NCBI RefSeq assembly: GCF_017794765.1
Contig: NZ_CP051236.1
Location: 1,992,593 to 2,056,592, forward strand
Length of the DNA stretch: 64,000 bases
Source of the DNA: Nitratireductor sp.
GTDB taxonomy: Bacteria > Pseudomonadota > Alphaproteobacteria > Rhizobiales > Rhizobiaceae
Direction: 5' to 3'
The notes below the pieces were generated by a model. It was not told the origin of the DNA. It saw nothing but the letters and a program-made list of their open reading frames with translations, and searched no databases. Shown here piece after piece: positions 29,504 to 39,462 of this stretch (the first letter of the stretch is position 1; each line of letters starts with the position of its first letter). The translations under genes were made by a program, and so were the position numbers.

Positions 29504-30510
29504 CGGGTCGCACTCGTGTTGTCCGCCAATGCTCTCGCCAGGCGAATGGCCGCGATCATACTGTCGACGCGCGCAATGCCCCTGGCGGCAATATCAAACG
29601 CGGTACCATGGTCGGGGGAAGTGCGGATGAAGGGGAGGCCGAGCGTGACATTCACCGTTTCATCAAAGCCTATGGTTTTGACGGGGATCAATGCCTGGTC
29701 ATGATACATGCAAAGCGCTGCATCATAGTGCTGGCGGGCTCGTGCGTGAAACATCGTGTCAGCGGGTAGGGGCCCGAACGCATTGATCCCGGCCGCCCGC
29801 AGAGCATGGATTGCTGGCACGATGATATCGTTATCTTCGGTTCCCATTGCTCCACCTTCGCCTGCATGCGGGTTGAGGCCGGCGATGGCAAGCCGGGGAG
29901 CAGCAATGCCAAAGCGCTCGCGCAGATCGTGCACGGCTATCCTGGCCGTCTCTTCCACAAGCTCCCGTGTAAGCGTCGAGGGAACGGTTGCCAGTGGCTC
30001 ATGGACCGTCACCGGTATGGTGCGCAGGTCAGGACCGGCCAGCATCATTACAGGCTTTGCAGGGGTGCCCGTAATCTCTGCCGCCAGATGACCGAGATAC
30101 TCTGTATGGCCAGGGTAGCGAAAACCCGCGTCATAGAGCGGCTTCTTGGCAATGGGGGCTGTAACCACCGCTGCGGAACGCATCTGCATAGTGTCATCCA
30201 CGGCACGCGAAATGGCCTCGATGACGCCGGCCGCATTCACCGTTTGAGCATGCCCGGGCTTGTCGGCCAACCTGTTGTCGAGCGGCGAGATCGGCAGGCG
30301 TTGGGCAAATCCGGCGGTCGCATGTTCCGGTTCGGTTTCTGAAATCGGAACGTCCAGTCCCAGATATCGGGCCCGAGCCGAAAGCAGAGCTGGATCCCCA
30401 AGAACATAGAAGGGAGGCAATTCAAACTTGCCTCTCCCAAGCCACGCCTTGAGGATGATTTCGGGGCCTATCCCGGAAGGATCGCCGATGCTGAGCGCGA
30501 GCGGGAGCAC
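29500..30510 (-). CDS. pdxA: 4-hydroxythreonine-4-phosphate dehydrogenase
   Basis: 336-residue enzyme of pyridoxal 5'-phosphate synthesis. Begins [15 protein letters not shown], with metal-binding His residues in [12 protein letters not shown] and [12 protein letters not shown], and the conserved NPHAGEGG motif. Normal length. Follows the SurA-like gene at 70 bases and overlaps rsmA, matching the enterobacterial lptD-surA-pdxA-rsmA order. Confidence 0.95.
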   Translation of the reverse strand: MLPLALSIGDPSGIGPEIILKAWLGRGKFELPPFYVLGDPALLSARARYLGLDVPISETEPEHATAGFAQRLPISPLDNRLADKPGHAQTVNAAGVIEAISRAVDDTMQMRSAAVVTAPIAKKPLYDAGFRYPGHTEYLGHLAAEITGTPAKPVMMLAGPDLRTIPVTVHEPLATVPSTLTRELVEETARIAVHDLRERFGIAAPRLAIAGLNPHAGEGGAMGTEDNDIIVPAIHALRAAGINAFGPLPADTMFHARARQHYDAALCMYHDQALIPVKTIGFDETVNVTLGLPFIRTSPDHGTAFDIAARGIARVDSMIAAIRLARALADNTSATR

Positions 30511-30580
30511 GACCCATCTCCTTCTGGAGAAAATAGCTGGTGGAAAGAAGGGAGCCCGTCTGTGTCAGGCCCTTGGCAAA

Positions 30581-31531
30581 TCACCGTTGGCTTATGCGCG
30601 CATTCTCGCGCAGTTCCGCCAGGAAAGCCTGCGCTTCCTTTTCCATGGCGTCATTGCCGGAGTTTTCGTTCTGGAAGACCATTTGCGCAACCCGGTCATC
30701 GGAAACCTCACGTGTGCTACACACACCGATGAACTCGACACCGCGCTCAGTTTCACGAACGCCCGTGGCACTTCCGGGAGAGGTCTTTTTGACCTGGTCC
30801 TTCCAATCGGACGGCAACTCCGGCTCCAGAATGCGGCCGAGGTCTCGCACCGTCACGTCGATCAGGCCCTTGGCAAACTGGCGCGTGCTGTCGCAGCCGC
30901 GAAAGCGGTCGCGCATGGCCTGTGCTTCACGCTTGCGTTTGCCCAGAAGACTGGAACGCTCCCCCGAAGGGACCACAAAGATCACCTGCTGGAGCATGTA
31001 TTCGGTCGCGCTCGGCTTGCTGCCGCCCTGCTGGAGCATTTTGGCAACGACATCCTGCTCGCTCATGCGACCCGCCGAACTGGAGCGTGCCTGCATGACA
31101 CGCCCCCAGCCGATCTGTGAACGGATGAATTCCTTGAAATGATCGGCGGTAACGCCGCTTTGCGCCAGAACGGTGTTCAACTGGCTGGTCGACATGCGGT
31201 TGCCGCTGGCGAAGCGGGCATAGGCCTGGTTCACCATTTCATCGGGTATGTTGATATTGCGACGCTGCATTTCCTGCGTCTTCAGCGTCTGCTCGATCAT
31301 CTGATCGGTTGCCTTTTGGCGCAGATTGCCACTTTCACGCTGCAGCTTCAGAAACGCCACGCGACGGTCGATATCATAGCTGGTGATCGGCGCGTTGTTC
31401 ACCACATAGCGGATTTCCGTCGCCTGTGCGCTTGTTACGGTAAGCATTGGCAGGGCCGTTGCCATGGCTACCGTAAGAACGCCCGCGCTCAGAAACCGCC
31501 TGCAATTGCTAAACATCGTCATTGTTCTCAT
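30581..31531 (-). CDS. SurA-like periplasmic chaperone (parvulin part divergent)
   Basis: 316 residues with a signal peptide (about 37 residues, ending in TSAQA). The SurA N-terminal domain begins RYVVNNAPITSYDIDRRVAFLKLQ. The C-terminal half lies where parvulin domains sit, but the usual catalytic motifs are hard to find and two unusual cysteines are present (in RGCDS and IGVCS), so isomerase activity is doubtful. Known SurA folds outer-membrane proteins, including LptD. The start at 31531 has GGGG about nine bases upstream; ATGs a few codons later are alternatives. Sits between lptD and pdxA. Confidence 0.82.
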   Translation of the reverse strand: MRTMTMFSNCRRFLSAGVLTVAMATALPMLTVTSAQATEIRYVVNNAPITSYDIDRRVAFLKLQRESGNLRQKATDQMIEQTLKTQEMQRRNINIPDEMVNQAYARFASGNRMSTSQLNTVLAQSGVTADHFKEFIRSQIGWGRVMQARSSSAGRMSEQDVVAKMLQQGGSKPSATEYMLQQVIFVVPSGERSSLLGKRKREAQAMRDRFRGCDSTRQFAKGLIDVTVRDLGRILEPELPSDWKDQVKKTSPGSATGVRETERGVEFIGVCSTREVSDDRVAQMVFQNENSGNDAMEKEAQAFLAELRENARISQR

Positions 31532-31658
31532 CTTTGCACCCCGCAATTGCGCCTGAGATAACAGCAAATGCACGGGAGCTACAGTCCCTTAAGCTGTTTT
31601 ATCGACATCGCGTGGGGCGAAAACATGGCCTTTTGACCGAAAGGAAAGCGCAAGCGGT

Positions 31659-31694
31659 GCTCGAAACGGCCCCGTCACCTGGACAGGGGCCGTA
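31659..31694 (-). terminator. Possible terminator downstream of lptD
   Basis: Eight-base stem ACGGCCCC/GGGGCCGT (31667-31674 and 31687-31694) with a further GTC/GAC pairing in the loop, ten bases past the lptD stop on the minus strand. It is followed only by TTTCGAG, so termination may be partial and the SurA-like gene may be read through. Confidence 0.5.
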
Positions 31695-31703
31695 TCAGGC
31701 GGG

Positions 31704-34073
31704 CTAGAAGCTGGTATTCAGCTCGCCGCTGCTGGTGCCGAAGTCGCCGATTGTCCGCAGTGAAATACGAAATCCGAAAGACTGACTGACTTCCTGCGTA
31801 TCGCGGTTCTTGCTGCGGGAATAGGTCATCGAATAGATGAAACATTCGTCGCCGTAGGAGAAGCCGTAATCGTTTTTCACGAGGGTCTGGCTTTCAATAT
31901 CATAAGTGCCCGAGGCAAAGCCGCTCCAGTTTTCGTCAAAGCGCACTTTGGCAACACCGGTAACTTCCTGCCGGTCGTCTTCAAACCCGTAGAGTGGCTG
32001 TGCTTCGATATAGGCGTATTGCAGCGATGTCGTGAGCTGGCCGAAGGTCGCGGCTGTTTTCAGGTCAGTGCGGCGAAGATCGAATGTCTTTTCGTCGAAC
32101 CGTGCCCCGGCAGAAAACGCAAAACCGTTCGGGCTGGCAATACCGATCATACCCACAAAATCGGAGACGTCCGTCTCCAGACCCGAATAGGCACCCGCGT
32201 GGACGAGGTCCGTCTGGGCGTATGGGTTGGCGCCGGCCAGATGATAGGATTGCCCGAACAGCCCCTGAGTGGTCCATCCATTGGCAAAACTGCCCGAATA
32301 GCGGATGCCCACATTGGCGCGCGTGCCACCCTCAATCCGGTCATAGCCGGAGAACTTGTCGCGCTCGAACAAGGTCGTCGCGTCGAAGACAAGCGATTGA
32401 GCATCCTCGTTGGGAATGCCCAGCCTGTCCTGATGGGGCGCGTCCGGCCGCATGAAAATCTGCGCCATCGGCTCCAGAACATGGCTCGCGCTAGAGGTGG
32501 AGAAGAGGATGGGCCAGCGGGCTTCAAGGCCGGCCGTGGCCATGTAGCGGTAATAGGATGAGCGAACATCGCTGCCAACAGCCGTGTTGTTCAGCTCGAA
32601 ACTGGTAATACCATTAACGGTATTGGCATCGTAGTCGGTGTAGATCGCATCGCCGCGCGCCTGCAGGATAGGTGTGACTACAAGGCCGCCGGAGCTCACG
32701 AAGGAACGTTTCCACTCGGCCTCGGCCGTCATGCGGCTGGCCAATCCCTCAATACCGTCGATTCGCTCATAGATTCCCGAGTTCTGGGAATTCAGATTAC
32801 CGCTAAGCGAATCCCGATAAATGTTCTGCACGTTCACATCGAAATTCAGCTCGCCGCCAGCAACGGCTTCATCCGGCGTGTAGGAATAATCGAAGCTGGG
32901 CAAAACCCAGGGCTGCTTGTCGTTCCGCGCATTGATCGAGCCGTCGAGAACGTTTTCCTGAACGTCGAAATGAAAGGCTCTCAGATCGAAGAAGTTCCGG
33001 TCGTCGAGACCAGTCAGATAAAGTTGCGATGTCTGCACCGTGTCTGAGAAGCCATCGATGCCATAGGTGCGCGAAAAATTCTTGTCGGTCTGCGCCAGCA
33101 CATCCCAGCCGAAGGTCCAGCGAGGATTGATACGGAACTGGCCCTTCGAACCGATCATGCCACGACCGGTTTCACTCCTGTTGACCGTGCTCGCATCCCA
33201 GGCTTCCGGATCCTGTTGTTTGATGCCGGCGATCTTGATGCTGTATTGGCCATTGTCGAAACGCTGGCGCCATTCGGCCTCACCGAGAAAACCCTGCTTG
33301 GTATAGTAGGTGCCTGTTACGGTCAGGTCGTAGGTCGGTGAAAATGCGAAGTAATAGGGGACGCTGATGCCAACCCCCATCTCTTCCTTGTAGGAGGCGC
33401 CGGGAATGAGAAAGCCGGACTTTCTCTTCACGGTCGGATCGGCGACCTCGAAGAAGGGCAGGTAGGCGATCGGCATGCCGAAGAACTCGAATCGGGAGCC
33501 TTCGAATCGAACCGTTTTCGATTCTCCGTTCCAGATGATCTTCTGAGCCTTGATCTGCCAGATCGGGGGCTTGCCGGGCTTCTCCCGGCATGGCTCACAA
33601 GCGGTGTAGACACCATTGTTAAACGTCGTCAGTTGTCCGCCGGAACGCTCCGCGCTTTCAGCGGCGAAATAGGTCTTGTCGACGGTCTCGATCCGCAAAG
33701 CGTTGACAAAGCCGTCACGGAAGTCGTCGGTGACATCGATCTCGTCGGCAAAGATGCGGTTGCCGTCTTCTTCGATGATCTGCACGCGTCCGCGGGCCAC
33801 AACGCGCGATGTCCTGCGATCATAGATGACGCGGTCCGCGACTAGGCTGTTGCCGGCATACTCGATCTGCACACCGCCCGCAGCCGTGATTGTGTTGAGA
33901 TCGTTGTCGTAAATCAGGTTGTCCGCCGTCAGGAGCATCTGCGCACCCTGCGGCAAGTCGGAAACGTCCAGGCCGCCCGTCTGCGCAAGGGCAGGGGCCT
34001 GTGGAAGCAATGTATAGGTGCACAAGGTTGCCAACGCGGTTGCGCCCATCAAATGCGCTAACCGTGTGGACAT
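31704..34073 (-). CDS. lptD: LPS-assembly outer-membrane protein LptD
   Basis: 789 residues. Signal peptide (about 30 residues), an OstA/LptA-like jelly-roll domain (about 45-150: LTADNLIYDNDLNTITAAGGVQIEY-type repeats), then a large beta-barrel ending in Phe. A TACEPC motif follows the jelly roll and a single Cys lies near the C terminus (GDECFIYSM); these could make the disulfides needed for LptD maturation. The start was placed at the ATG ending at 34073, 26 bases after lptG, giving a proper signal peptide. Inserts LPS into the outer membrane with LptE. Confidence 0.93.
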   Translation of the reverse strand: MSTRLAHLMGATALATLCTYTLLPQAPALAQTGGLDVSDLPQGAQMLLTADNLIYDNDLNTITAAGGVQIEYAGNSLVADRVIYDRRTSRVVARGRVQIIEEDGNRIFADEIDVTDDFRDGFVNALRIETVDKTYFAAESAERSGGQLTTFNNGVYTACEPCREKPGKPPIWQIKAQKIIWNGESKTVRFEGSRFEFFGMPIAYLPFFEVADPTVKRKSGFLIPGASYKEEMGVGISVPYYFAFSPTYDLTVTGTYYTKQGFLGEAEWRQRFDNGQYSIKIAGIKQQDPEAWDASTVNRSETGRGMIGSKGQFRINPRWTFGWDVLAQTDKNFSRTYGIDGFSDTVQTSQLYLTGLDDRNFFDLRAFHFDVQENVLDGSINARNDKQPWVLPSFDYSYTPDEAVAGGELNFDVNVQNIYRDSLSGNLNSQNSGIYERIDGIEGLASRMTAEAEWKRSFVSSGGLVVTPILQARGDAIYTDYDANTVNGITSFELNNTAVGSDVRSSYYRYMATAGLEARWPILFSTSSASHVLEPMAQIFMRPDAPHQDRLGIPNEDAQSLVFDATTLFERDKFSGYDRIEGGTRANVGIRYSGSFANGWTTQGLFGQSYHLAGANPYAQTDLVHAGAYSGLETDVSDFVGMIGIASPNGFAFSAGARFDEKTFDLRRTDLKTAATFGQLTTSLQYAYIEAQPLYGFEDDRQEVTGVAKVRFDENWSGFASGTYDIESQTLVKNDYGFSYGDECFIYSMTYSRSKNRDTQEVSQSFGFRISLRTIGDFGTSSGELNTSF

Positions 34074-34099
34074 GCCGGCTCTCTTTGCCGCAACCCCCA

Positions 34100-35185
34100 C
34101 TAACCGTCCTCCTTGTACAATAGGAAAGTCACCCCGTAGAACATCGCCACGACCACAGGCGTCCATGCAGCCACAACCGGAGGAACGACTCCAGCACTGC
34201 CGAACGCCTTGACCAGGACCGAAACCACATAAAGCAGAAACCCGGCGAGGATTCCACCCAGAATTACCGTTGCTGACTGTCCCATTCTGGTAAATCTCAT
34301 CGATACCGTAGCGGCAATCAGGGTCATGGCGACCAGCAGCAGGGGCAACACCACAAGTGAATGAAAATGCGTAGCAAACGCGTTTGCTTTAAGCCCGAAG
34401 GAACGAGCAACTTCAATCTTTCCGGGCAGTGCATAGATTGACGTTGCTTCAGGGCGGGCGAGCTGCTCGCCAACGAACTCAGGCTGAAGATTGGTTTCGA
34501 TCTGGATGTTTTCGATTTTCTCTGCCGCAGCAGTGCCGCGTCGACGTGCCACGCCCTGCAGGTCCCAGTAGCCGTCGCGGAGGAACGCTCGCGCGGCATC
34601 GAGACGTTCGAAGATACGGCCTTCGGCATCGATTCGGAAAAATGTCGGACGCACCAGAACCTGACCGCCGTTCAAAACGGCACTCGAACCGATGATGGTT
34701 TCCTCGCCGCCCGAGCGCTGCTTGATCCATTGCTCGGCCTCCGAATTGGTGCTGCTCTTGGCGCCGCGTACCTGGGCTTCTACGCTCTGCGCCTGGGCGA
34801 ATCCATTGGCAGCAAGAGGATTGAGCGCAGCCACCGCAACCACTCCGAACAGGAACGAGCCGAACGCGATCGGTATCAGAAACTGCCACGCCGAGACACC
34901 GGCTGCGCGGGCCACGACGAGTTCATATTTGCGGTTCAGGCTGATCAGCGTCGCCATCGCGGCGATGAGCCCGATAAACGGAATAGCCTGCAACAGGATG
35001 ATTGGTGTCTGCAGAGCGGCAAGCGAGAACGCCCATTGCGCCGTGTAGCCAGGCAATCCGGCCGAGCGGCTCGACACCTCCGCGAACGTCACGATGAAGA
35101 TCAGCAGGCCGATGCCGAAGAAGTTCCATGCAGCAATCGAGGCGTAACGGCGGAAAAAATACCCGCCCAGCGTCAGGCCGATCAT
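34100..35185 (-). CDS. lptG: LPS export permease LptG
   Basis: 361 residues, six membrane segments in two groups of three with a periplasmic beta-jellyroll between (about 105-270). With LptF and the LptB ATPase (not in this window) it extracts LPS from the inner membrane. The ATG ending at 35185 overlaps the lptF stop (ATGA), which decides the start. Followed by lptD. Confidence 0.93.
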   Translation of the reverse strand: MIGLTLGGYFFRRYASIAAWNFFGIGLLIFIVTFAEVSSRSAGLPGYTAQWAFSLAALQTPIILLQAIPFIGLIAAMATLISLNRKYELVVARAAGVSAWQFLIPIAFGSFLFGVVAVAALNPLAANGFAQAQSVEAQVRGAKSSTNSEAEQWIKQRSGGEETIIGSSAVLNGGQVLVRPTFFRIDAEGRIFERLDAARAFLRDGYWDLQGVARRRGTAAAEKIENIQIETNLQPEFVGEQLARPEATSIYALPGKIEVARSFGLKANAFATHFHSLVVLPLLLVAMTLIAATVSMRFTRMGQSATVILGGILAGFLLYVVSVLVKAFGSAGVVPPVVAAWTPVVVAMFYGVTFLLYKEDG

Positions 35186-36387
35186 CCGCGCCTCCCGGCT
35201 GGTGTCCGCCTGTTTGCGAGCCTGACGCGCCAATGCGTCATGCTCTCGGTCAGTCGTTGCATGCGTGCGTTCAGCTTTTCAACCCAGTGCGTTGGCAATT
35301 CCATCACGCGATTGGTGAGGATGAACACCGCACATAGTCCAATCATCAAAAGAGGAGCGGCATAAAGAACGAAGGAGAAGAATGGTGAGCTTTCGGCTTC
35401 CGTACCCGAATAAAACCCGACCCATCGTATGATCAGCGAGATCGCCATTGTGGTGACGATGGGGTGGAGACGTGCTTCACGAAAAGACCGCGCATCGCCT
35501 GCAACGGCAAGTGCGACCATTGCGAAAACAAGCGGATATAGCCATTCGGAAAGGCGCATATGCAGCTCGGCACGGATGATCTGGGGCGATTTTTTGTAGA
35601 AGGTGTCGTTTACATCCGGGTTCAAAAGAAATGCGAGTGACCGATCCTTCGGATGCAGTGTCGGTTCTCCTCCGCCTCCGCTGGTGAACTGCGAAAGGTC
35701 GAACGCATATGAATCGAAGCGGATCGTCGAGACGTCGCCGTTCACCGATTGTCGCTGCACCATCCCGTCTTGCATTACCAGGATTGAGCCGCCTTCGCGC
35801 TCCACTGCCGCGCCGGTTCGCGCGTGATAGACGAGCTTGGTGTTCTCATCGCGCGAATCGGCCACGAAAATGCCGCCCAGAAGCCCGTTGGGGAGACGCT
35901 CTGAGACCTGTACGAAAAGCCCGTCATCCACCTTCTGGAAGGATCCCTCCTGAAGCACGGTCGTTATCAGATCCGCGCGGGCGTTGGCCAACACGGACCG
36001 GAAAGCCTGGCGCGAGGCGGGTTCCAGCGTGTTGTTGATCAGGAAGGAAGCAATGCTGGCGCCTATGGCGATGATCAGAACCGGGCGGATGATGGTGGCG
36101 CGGGGGGCACCCGAGGCATTGATGACCACAAGCTCGGAATCCGAGTTCATCGTCGCCAGCGTCTGAGCGACAGCGATGCCGAGCGCAAAGGGGATCACGA
36201 TGGGGATGACGGACGGCAGAACGAGGGCCGCCACGAAGAAGAAAGTGCCAGCGGATTGCCCGCTATCGGTCACGAGGTCGATCCGGTTGAGGACCTGCGT
36301 CGTCCACACCAGTGCGAGCACCCACAGCAACGCCGCCGCGAAAAGCGCGAAGGTGCGACGCATGATGTAAAGTTCGATCACCCGCAT
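35182..36387 (-). CDS. lptF: LPS export permease LptF
   Basis: 401 residues, same YjgP/YjgQ fold as LptG: three N-terminal helices, a periplasmic domain (about 105-280) and three C-terminal helices. Begins MRVIELYIMRRTFALF. Start placed at the ATG ending at 36387; further upstream residues have no family support. First gene of lptF-lptG-lptD and divergent from pepA, an arrangement also found in enterics. Confidence 0.93.
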   Translation of the reverse strand: MRVIELYIMRRTFALFAAALLWVLALVWTTQVLNRIDLVTDSGQSAGTFFFVAALVLPSVIPIVIPFALGIAVAQTLATMNSDSELVVINASGAPRATIIRPVLIIAIGASIASFLINNTLEPASRQAFRSVLANARADLITTVLQEGSFQKVDDGLFVQVSERLPNGLLGGIFVADSRDENTKLVYHARTGAAVEREGGSILVMQDGMVQRQSVNGDVSTIRFDSYAFDLSQFTSGGGGEPTLHPKDRSLAFLLNPDVNDTFYKKSPQIIRAELHMRLSEWLYPLVFAMVALAVAGDARSFREARLHPIVTTMAISLIIRWVGFYSGTEAESSPFFSFVLYAAPLLMIGLCAVFILTNRVMELPTHWVEKLNARMQRLTESMTHWRVRLANRRTPAGRRG

Positions 36388-36715
36388 GGATATCGACAAT
36401 CCGTTTCGTTGGAACAGCCCTTTAAAGGCGCGCGCGAACCTAACGGTCCTGACACGCGCGCACAATGCGCAACTGCCGGCTTTGAAGGGCGGCCCACCAT
36501 TTCTTGTCCCATGGGTGACTTTGGGTGGGATTGGTTAGAAAATGCGAAACAAACGCGGTTAACAGCTTGCTTACGGGTTGATAACTGACCCGCGCAGGTT
36601 GCACGCATCGGTGAAAAATCGGAACGCCCCTGCGTGCGGGCCTTGCCAATTTGCATAAAACCTCCAAGATCGCCGGCGCCTTCTATCGACCAATCACGGA
36701 AATCTGGGAAATATC
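36388..36715. other. Divergent promoter region between lptF and pepA
   Basis: 328 bases with no gene. It must hold promoters for both directions. Around 36557-36572 a TTAA-N7-CTTA arrangement faintly resembles a CtrA half-site pair, but it is too degenerate to call. No hairpin or known RNA seen. Confidence 0.45.
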
Positions 36716-38206
36716 ATGACCGACAGACCGAGCGTCTCCTTCGCCAAATTTGCAATGCCCGGGAAGGGTACCGTCATCGTTCTGGCGAACGAAGGTGGCG
36801 GTCTGGGAGAAAAAGCAAAGGCCTGTGACCCCGAGGGTGTGCTTGCCCGAGCCTTTGAGGTTTCGGGATTTTCGGGAAAACTGGCGAAGAGCGTTGAGGT
36901 TCTGGCACCCGCCGGGTCGCAGCTCGATCGGCTCACGGCCATCGGTGCCGGCAAGCCCGAAGAGCTTGCCGAGGAAGCGCTTCTTAAAATCGGCGGCGCG
37001 GCTTTGGCCGCCGGGAAATCCGCTTCAGAGATTACCCTCGTGGCGGAGGTCGATGGCGCCGAAATCGATGCGGCGGCGGTCGCCAGTCTGGCGCTTGGCA
37101 TGCTGCTGCGCGCCTACAGTTTCGAAAAGTATAAGACCACGAGCCGCGACAATGGAAACGATAAACCCGCCAAGAAGCTGAAGATTGTCATCCAGTGCGC
37201 CGATCCGTCTGCAGCGAAAAAGGCTTTTGTGCGCGCCGAGGCTGTCGCCAATGGCGTTGTGCTCGCGCGTGACCTTGTGAATGAACCGGCCAATGTTCTC
37301 GGACCGGTCGAGTTTGCCGCAAAGGCGAAGGAGCTGGAAAAGCTTGGCGCCAAGGTCGAGATTCTGACCGAGAAGGAAATGAAGAAGCTTGGCATGGGCG
37401 CGCTGCTCGGCGTTGCACAGGGGTCTGTCCGGCCGCCACGCCTGGCAATCATTGCATGGAATGGCGGCAAGGCGAAGGAGAAGCCTGTCGCTTTCGTCGG
37501 CAAGGGCGTGGTGTTCGACACAGGCGGCATCTCCATAAAGCCGGCCGGAGGAATGGAAGACATGAAGGGCGACATGGGCGGTGCCGCTGCCGTCATGGGC
37601 GTCATGCATGCGCTGGCTGCCCGCAAGGCCAGGGTCAATGCTGTCGGCCTGATCGGTCTCGTCGAGAACATGCCTGACGGCAATGCCCAGCGCCCGGGCG
37701 ACATCGTCACATCCATGTCCGGCCAGACCATTGAGGTCATCAACACCGATGCGGAAGGGCGGCTCGTGCTGGCCGATGTGCTCTGGTATTGCAACGATCG
37801 CTTCAAGCCGCAGTTCATGGTCGATCTCGCGACGCTTACCGGTGCGGTCATGGTGGCGCTCGGCCATCATCGGGCGGGCCTGTTTTCCAACGACGACACG
37901 CTGGCCGGGCGGTTGTTTTCGGCGGGCGAGGCCACCGGAGAGAAGGTCTGGCGTCTTCCGCTTGGCGAAGATTATGACAAGCAGATCGATTCGAAGAATG
38001 CGGACATGAAAAACTCCGCTGGCCGCATGGCTGGGTCCATCACTGCTGCACAGTTCCTTAAGCGTTTCGTCAAGGAGGGAGCCTGGGCGCATCTCGATGT
38101 TGCAGGCACAGCGATGGGCGCGCCCCTAGACGAGATCAACCGGTCCTGGGGTTCGGGTTTCGGTGTGCGTCTGCTCGACCGCCTTGTAGCGGATCACTAC
38201 GAATAG
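36716..38206 (+). CDS. pepA: Leucyl aminopeptidase (M17)
   Basis: 496-residue di-metal aminopeptidase that removes N-terminal residues from peptides. Signature NTDAEGRL at residues 343-350; the metal-binding region around [20 protein letters not shown] and the final active-site Arg are present. PepA can also bind DNA in enterics. Four bases before holC, as in E. coli. Confidence 0.95.
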   Translation: MTDRPSVSFAKFAMPGKGTVIVLANEGGGLGEKAKACDPEGVLARAFEVSGFSGKLAKSVEVLAPAGSQLDRLTAIGAGKPEELAEEALLKIGGAALAAGKSASEITLVAEVDGAEIDAAAVASLALGMLLRAYSFEKYKTTSRDNGNDKPAKKLKIVIQCADPSAAKKAFVRAEAVANGVVLARDLVNEPANVLGPVEFAAKAKELEKLGAKVEILTEKEMKKLGMGALLGVAQGSVRPPRLAIIAWNGGKAKEKPVAFVGKGVVFDTGGISIKPAGGMEDMKGDMGGAAAVMGVMHALAARKARVNAVGLIGLVENMPDGNAQRPGDIVTSMSGQTIEVINTDAEGRLVLADVLWYCNDRFKPQFMVDLATLTGAVMVALGHHRAGLFSNDDTLAGRLFSAGEATGEKVWRLPLGEDYDKQIDSKNADMKNSAGRMAGSITAAQFLKRFVKEGAWAHLDVAGTAMGAPLDEINRSWGSGFGVRLLDRLVADHYE

Positions 38207-38210
38207 GCCG

Positions 38211-38657
38211 ATGGACGTTCTTTTCTACCACTTGACAGAATCGACCCTGGAGGAAGCGTTGCCGTCCCTGGTCGAGAAAAGCCTCGAACGGGGCTGGAAA
38301 GTGGTGATCCAGACGGGCACCCGCGAGCGTTGCGACGCACTCGACAACTGGTTGTGGACGTGGCGCGAGGAGGCCTTCCTCGCCCACGGCACCGATCGGG
38401 ACGCGCATGCAGAGCACCAACCGGTGCTCTTGACCGATGCAGAAATCAATCCGAATGGCGCTCAGATCCGCTTTTTCGTGGATGGAGCCGATCCGACCGG
38501 GGTGAAAGGATATGAGCGCGCTGTCGTGATGTTCGACGGTCACGACGCCGCTCAGCTCGACGCTGCGCGCGGATACTGGAAAGCCCTCAAATCTGCCGGC
38601 CATGCCGTCACCTATTGGCAGCAGGGTCCGGATAGACGCTGGCAGAAGAAGGCCTAG
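38211..38657 (+). CDS. holC: DNA polymerase III chi subunit
   Basis: 148-residue protein starting MDVLFYHLTESTLEEALP, with the conserved GWKVVIQTGTRERCDALDNWLWTW segment. Chi links the clamp-loader complex to single-strand binding protein. The pepA-holC pairing is conserved across proteobacteria and supports the call. Confidence 0.92.
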   Translation: MDVLFYHLTESTLEEALPSLVEKSLERGWKVVIQTGTRERCDALDNWLWTWREEAFLAHGTDRDAHAEHQPVLLTDAEINPNGAQIRFFVDGADPTGVKGYERAVVMFDGHDAAQLDAARGYWKALKSAGHAVTYWQQGPDRRWQKKA

Positions 38658-38763
38658 ACGGCCGATTCGCTTTCGGCCCGTAAAGCACCTTGCCTTGCAG
38701 GAGCCCTCATCCTGATCTCGTCGCAGGGCGATTGCGCCTGGCGCCGTCAGAGCGCCGAAAACG

Positions 38764-39462
38764 TTAGCTGATTTCCGCCAGAACCGCTTCGATTTCACCC
38801 AGATGCGTGATTTTGCGGAAACGCGGTTCAGTGTGCGGTTCATCCGCATGTTCGTGCGCCCAGGTCAGATCATGCGGCACGAACACGCCCCAGGCCCCAG
38901 CCTCGATTGCCGGGATCACGTCGGACTTGAGCGAATTTCCGATCATAGCAGCATGCTCAGGCCCATCCCCGTGTGTCGCGAATATGCGCTGATAGGTGGC
39001 CTGTGATTTGTCGCTGACAATTTCGACGGCATCGAAGTAATCACCAAGGCCCGATGCTGCCAGCTTGCGTTCCTGGTCGAACAGGTCACCCTTGGTAATC
39101 AGCACCAGCCGATGACGCCCGGCAAGCGTCTCCAGGGCCTCGCGCGCGTAGGGCAGGGTTTCCACCGGATGGTCCAGCATCTCCCGGCCTGCATCGAGAA
39201 TGTCACGGATCGTCGCCGCTGGCACTTGTCCGTCCGTCACCTCGATGGCGGTCTCGATCATGGAAAGGGTGAAGCCCTTGATGCCGAACCCGTATTTTCC
39301 CAAATTCCGTTTCTCGGCCTGCAGAAGGCGCTCTGTCAGGTGCCCGGCCTCTGCAAAATCCGCAAGAAACTCCACAAAGCGCGTCTCCGTCAGGCGATAG
39401 AAGCGTTCATTGTGCCAAAGCGTGTCATCGGCGTCGAAGCCAATGGTGAGGGGCCGTTTCAC
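38764..39462 (-). CDS. HAD-superfamily phosphatase
   Basis: 232 residues. Catalytic Asp10 and Asp12 in GFDADDTLW, the motif II Thr in LVLITKGD, Lys in VSDKSQATYQ, and motif III GNSLKSDVIPAIEAG. Alpha-helical cap between motifs I and II (about 25-90). It begins with GTG overlapping the ABC-F stop (GTGA), so the two are coupled. Substrate unknown; probably a small phosphorylated metabolite. Confidence 0.85.
   Translation of the reverse strand: MKRPLTIGFDADDTLWHNERFYRLTETRFVEFLADFAEAGHLTERLLQAEKRNLGKYGFGIKGFTLSMIETAIEVTDGQVPAATIRDILDAGREMLDHPVETLPYAREALETLAGRHRLVLITKGDLFDQERKLAASGLGDYFDAVEIVSDKSQATYQRIFATHGDGPEHAAMIGNSLKSDVIPAIEAGAWGVFVPHDLTWAHEHADEPHTEPRFRKITHLGEIEAVLAEIS

Noticed and set aside
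37025..38092. 355-codon minus-strand frame
   Set aside because: Antisense to pepA; composition typical of a shadow frame.
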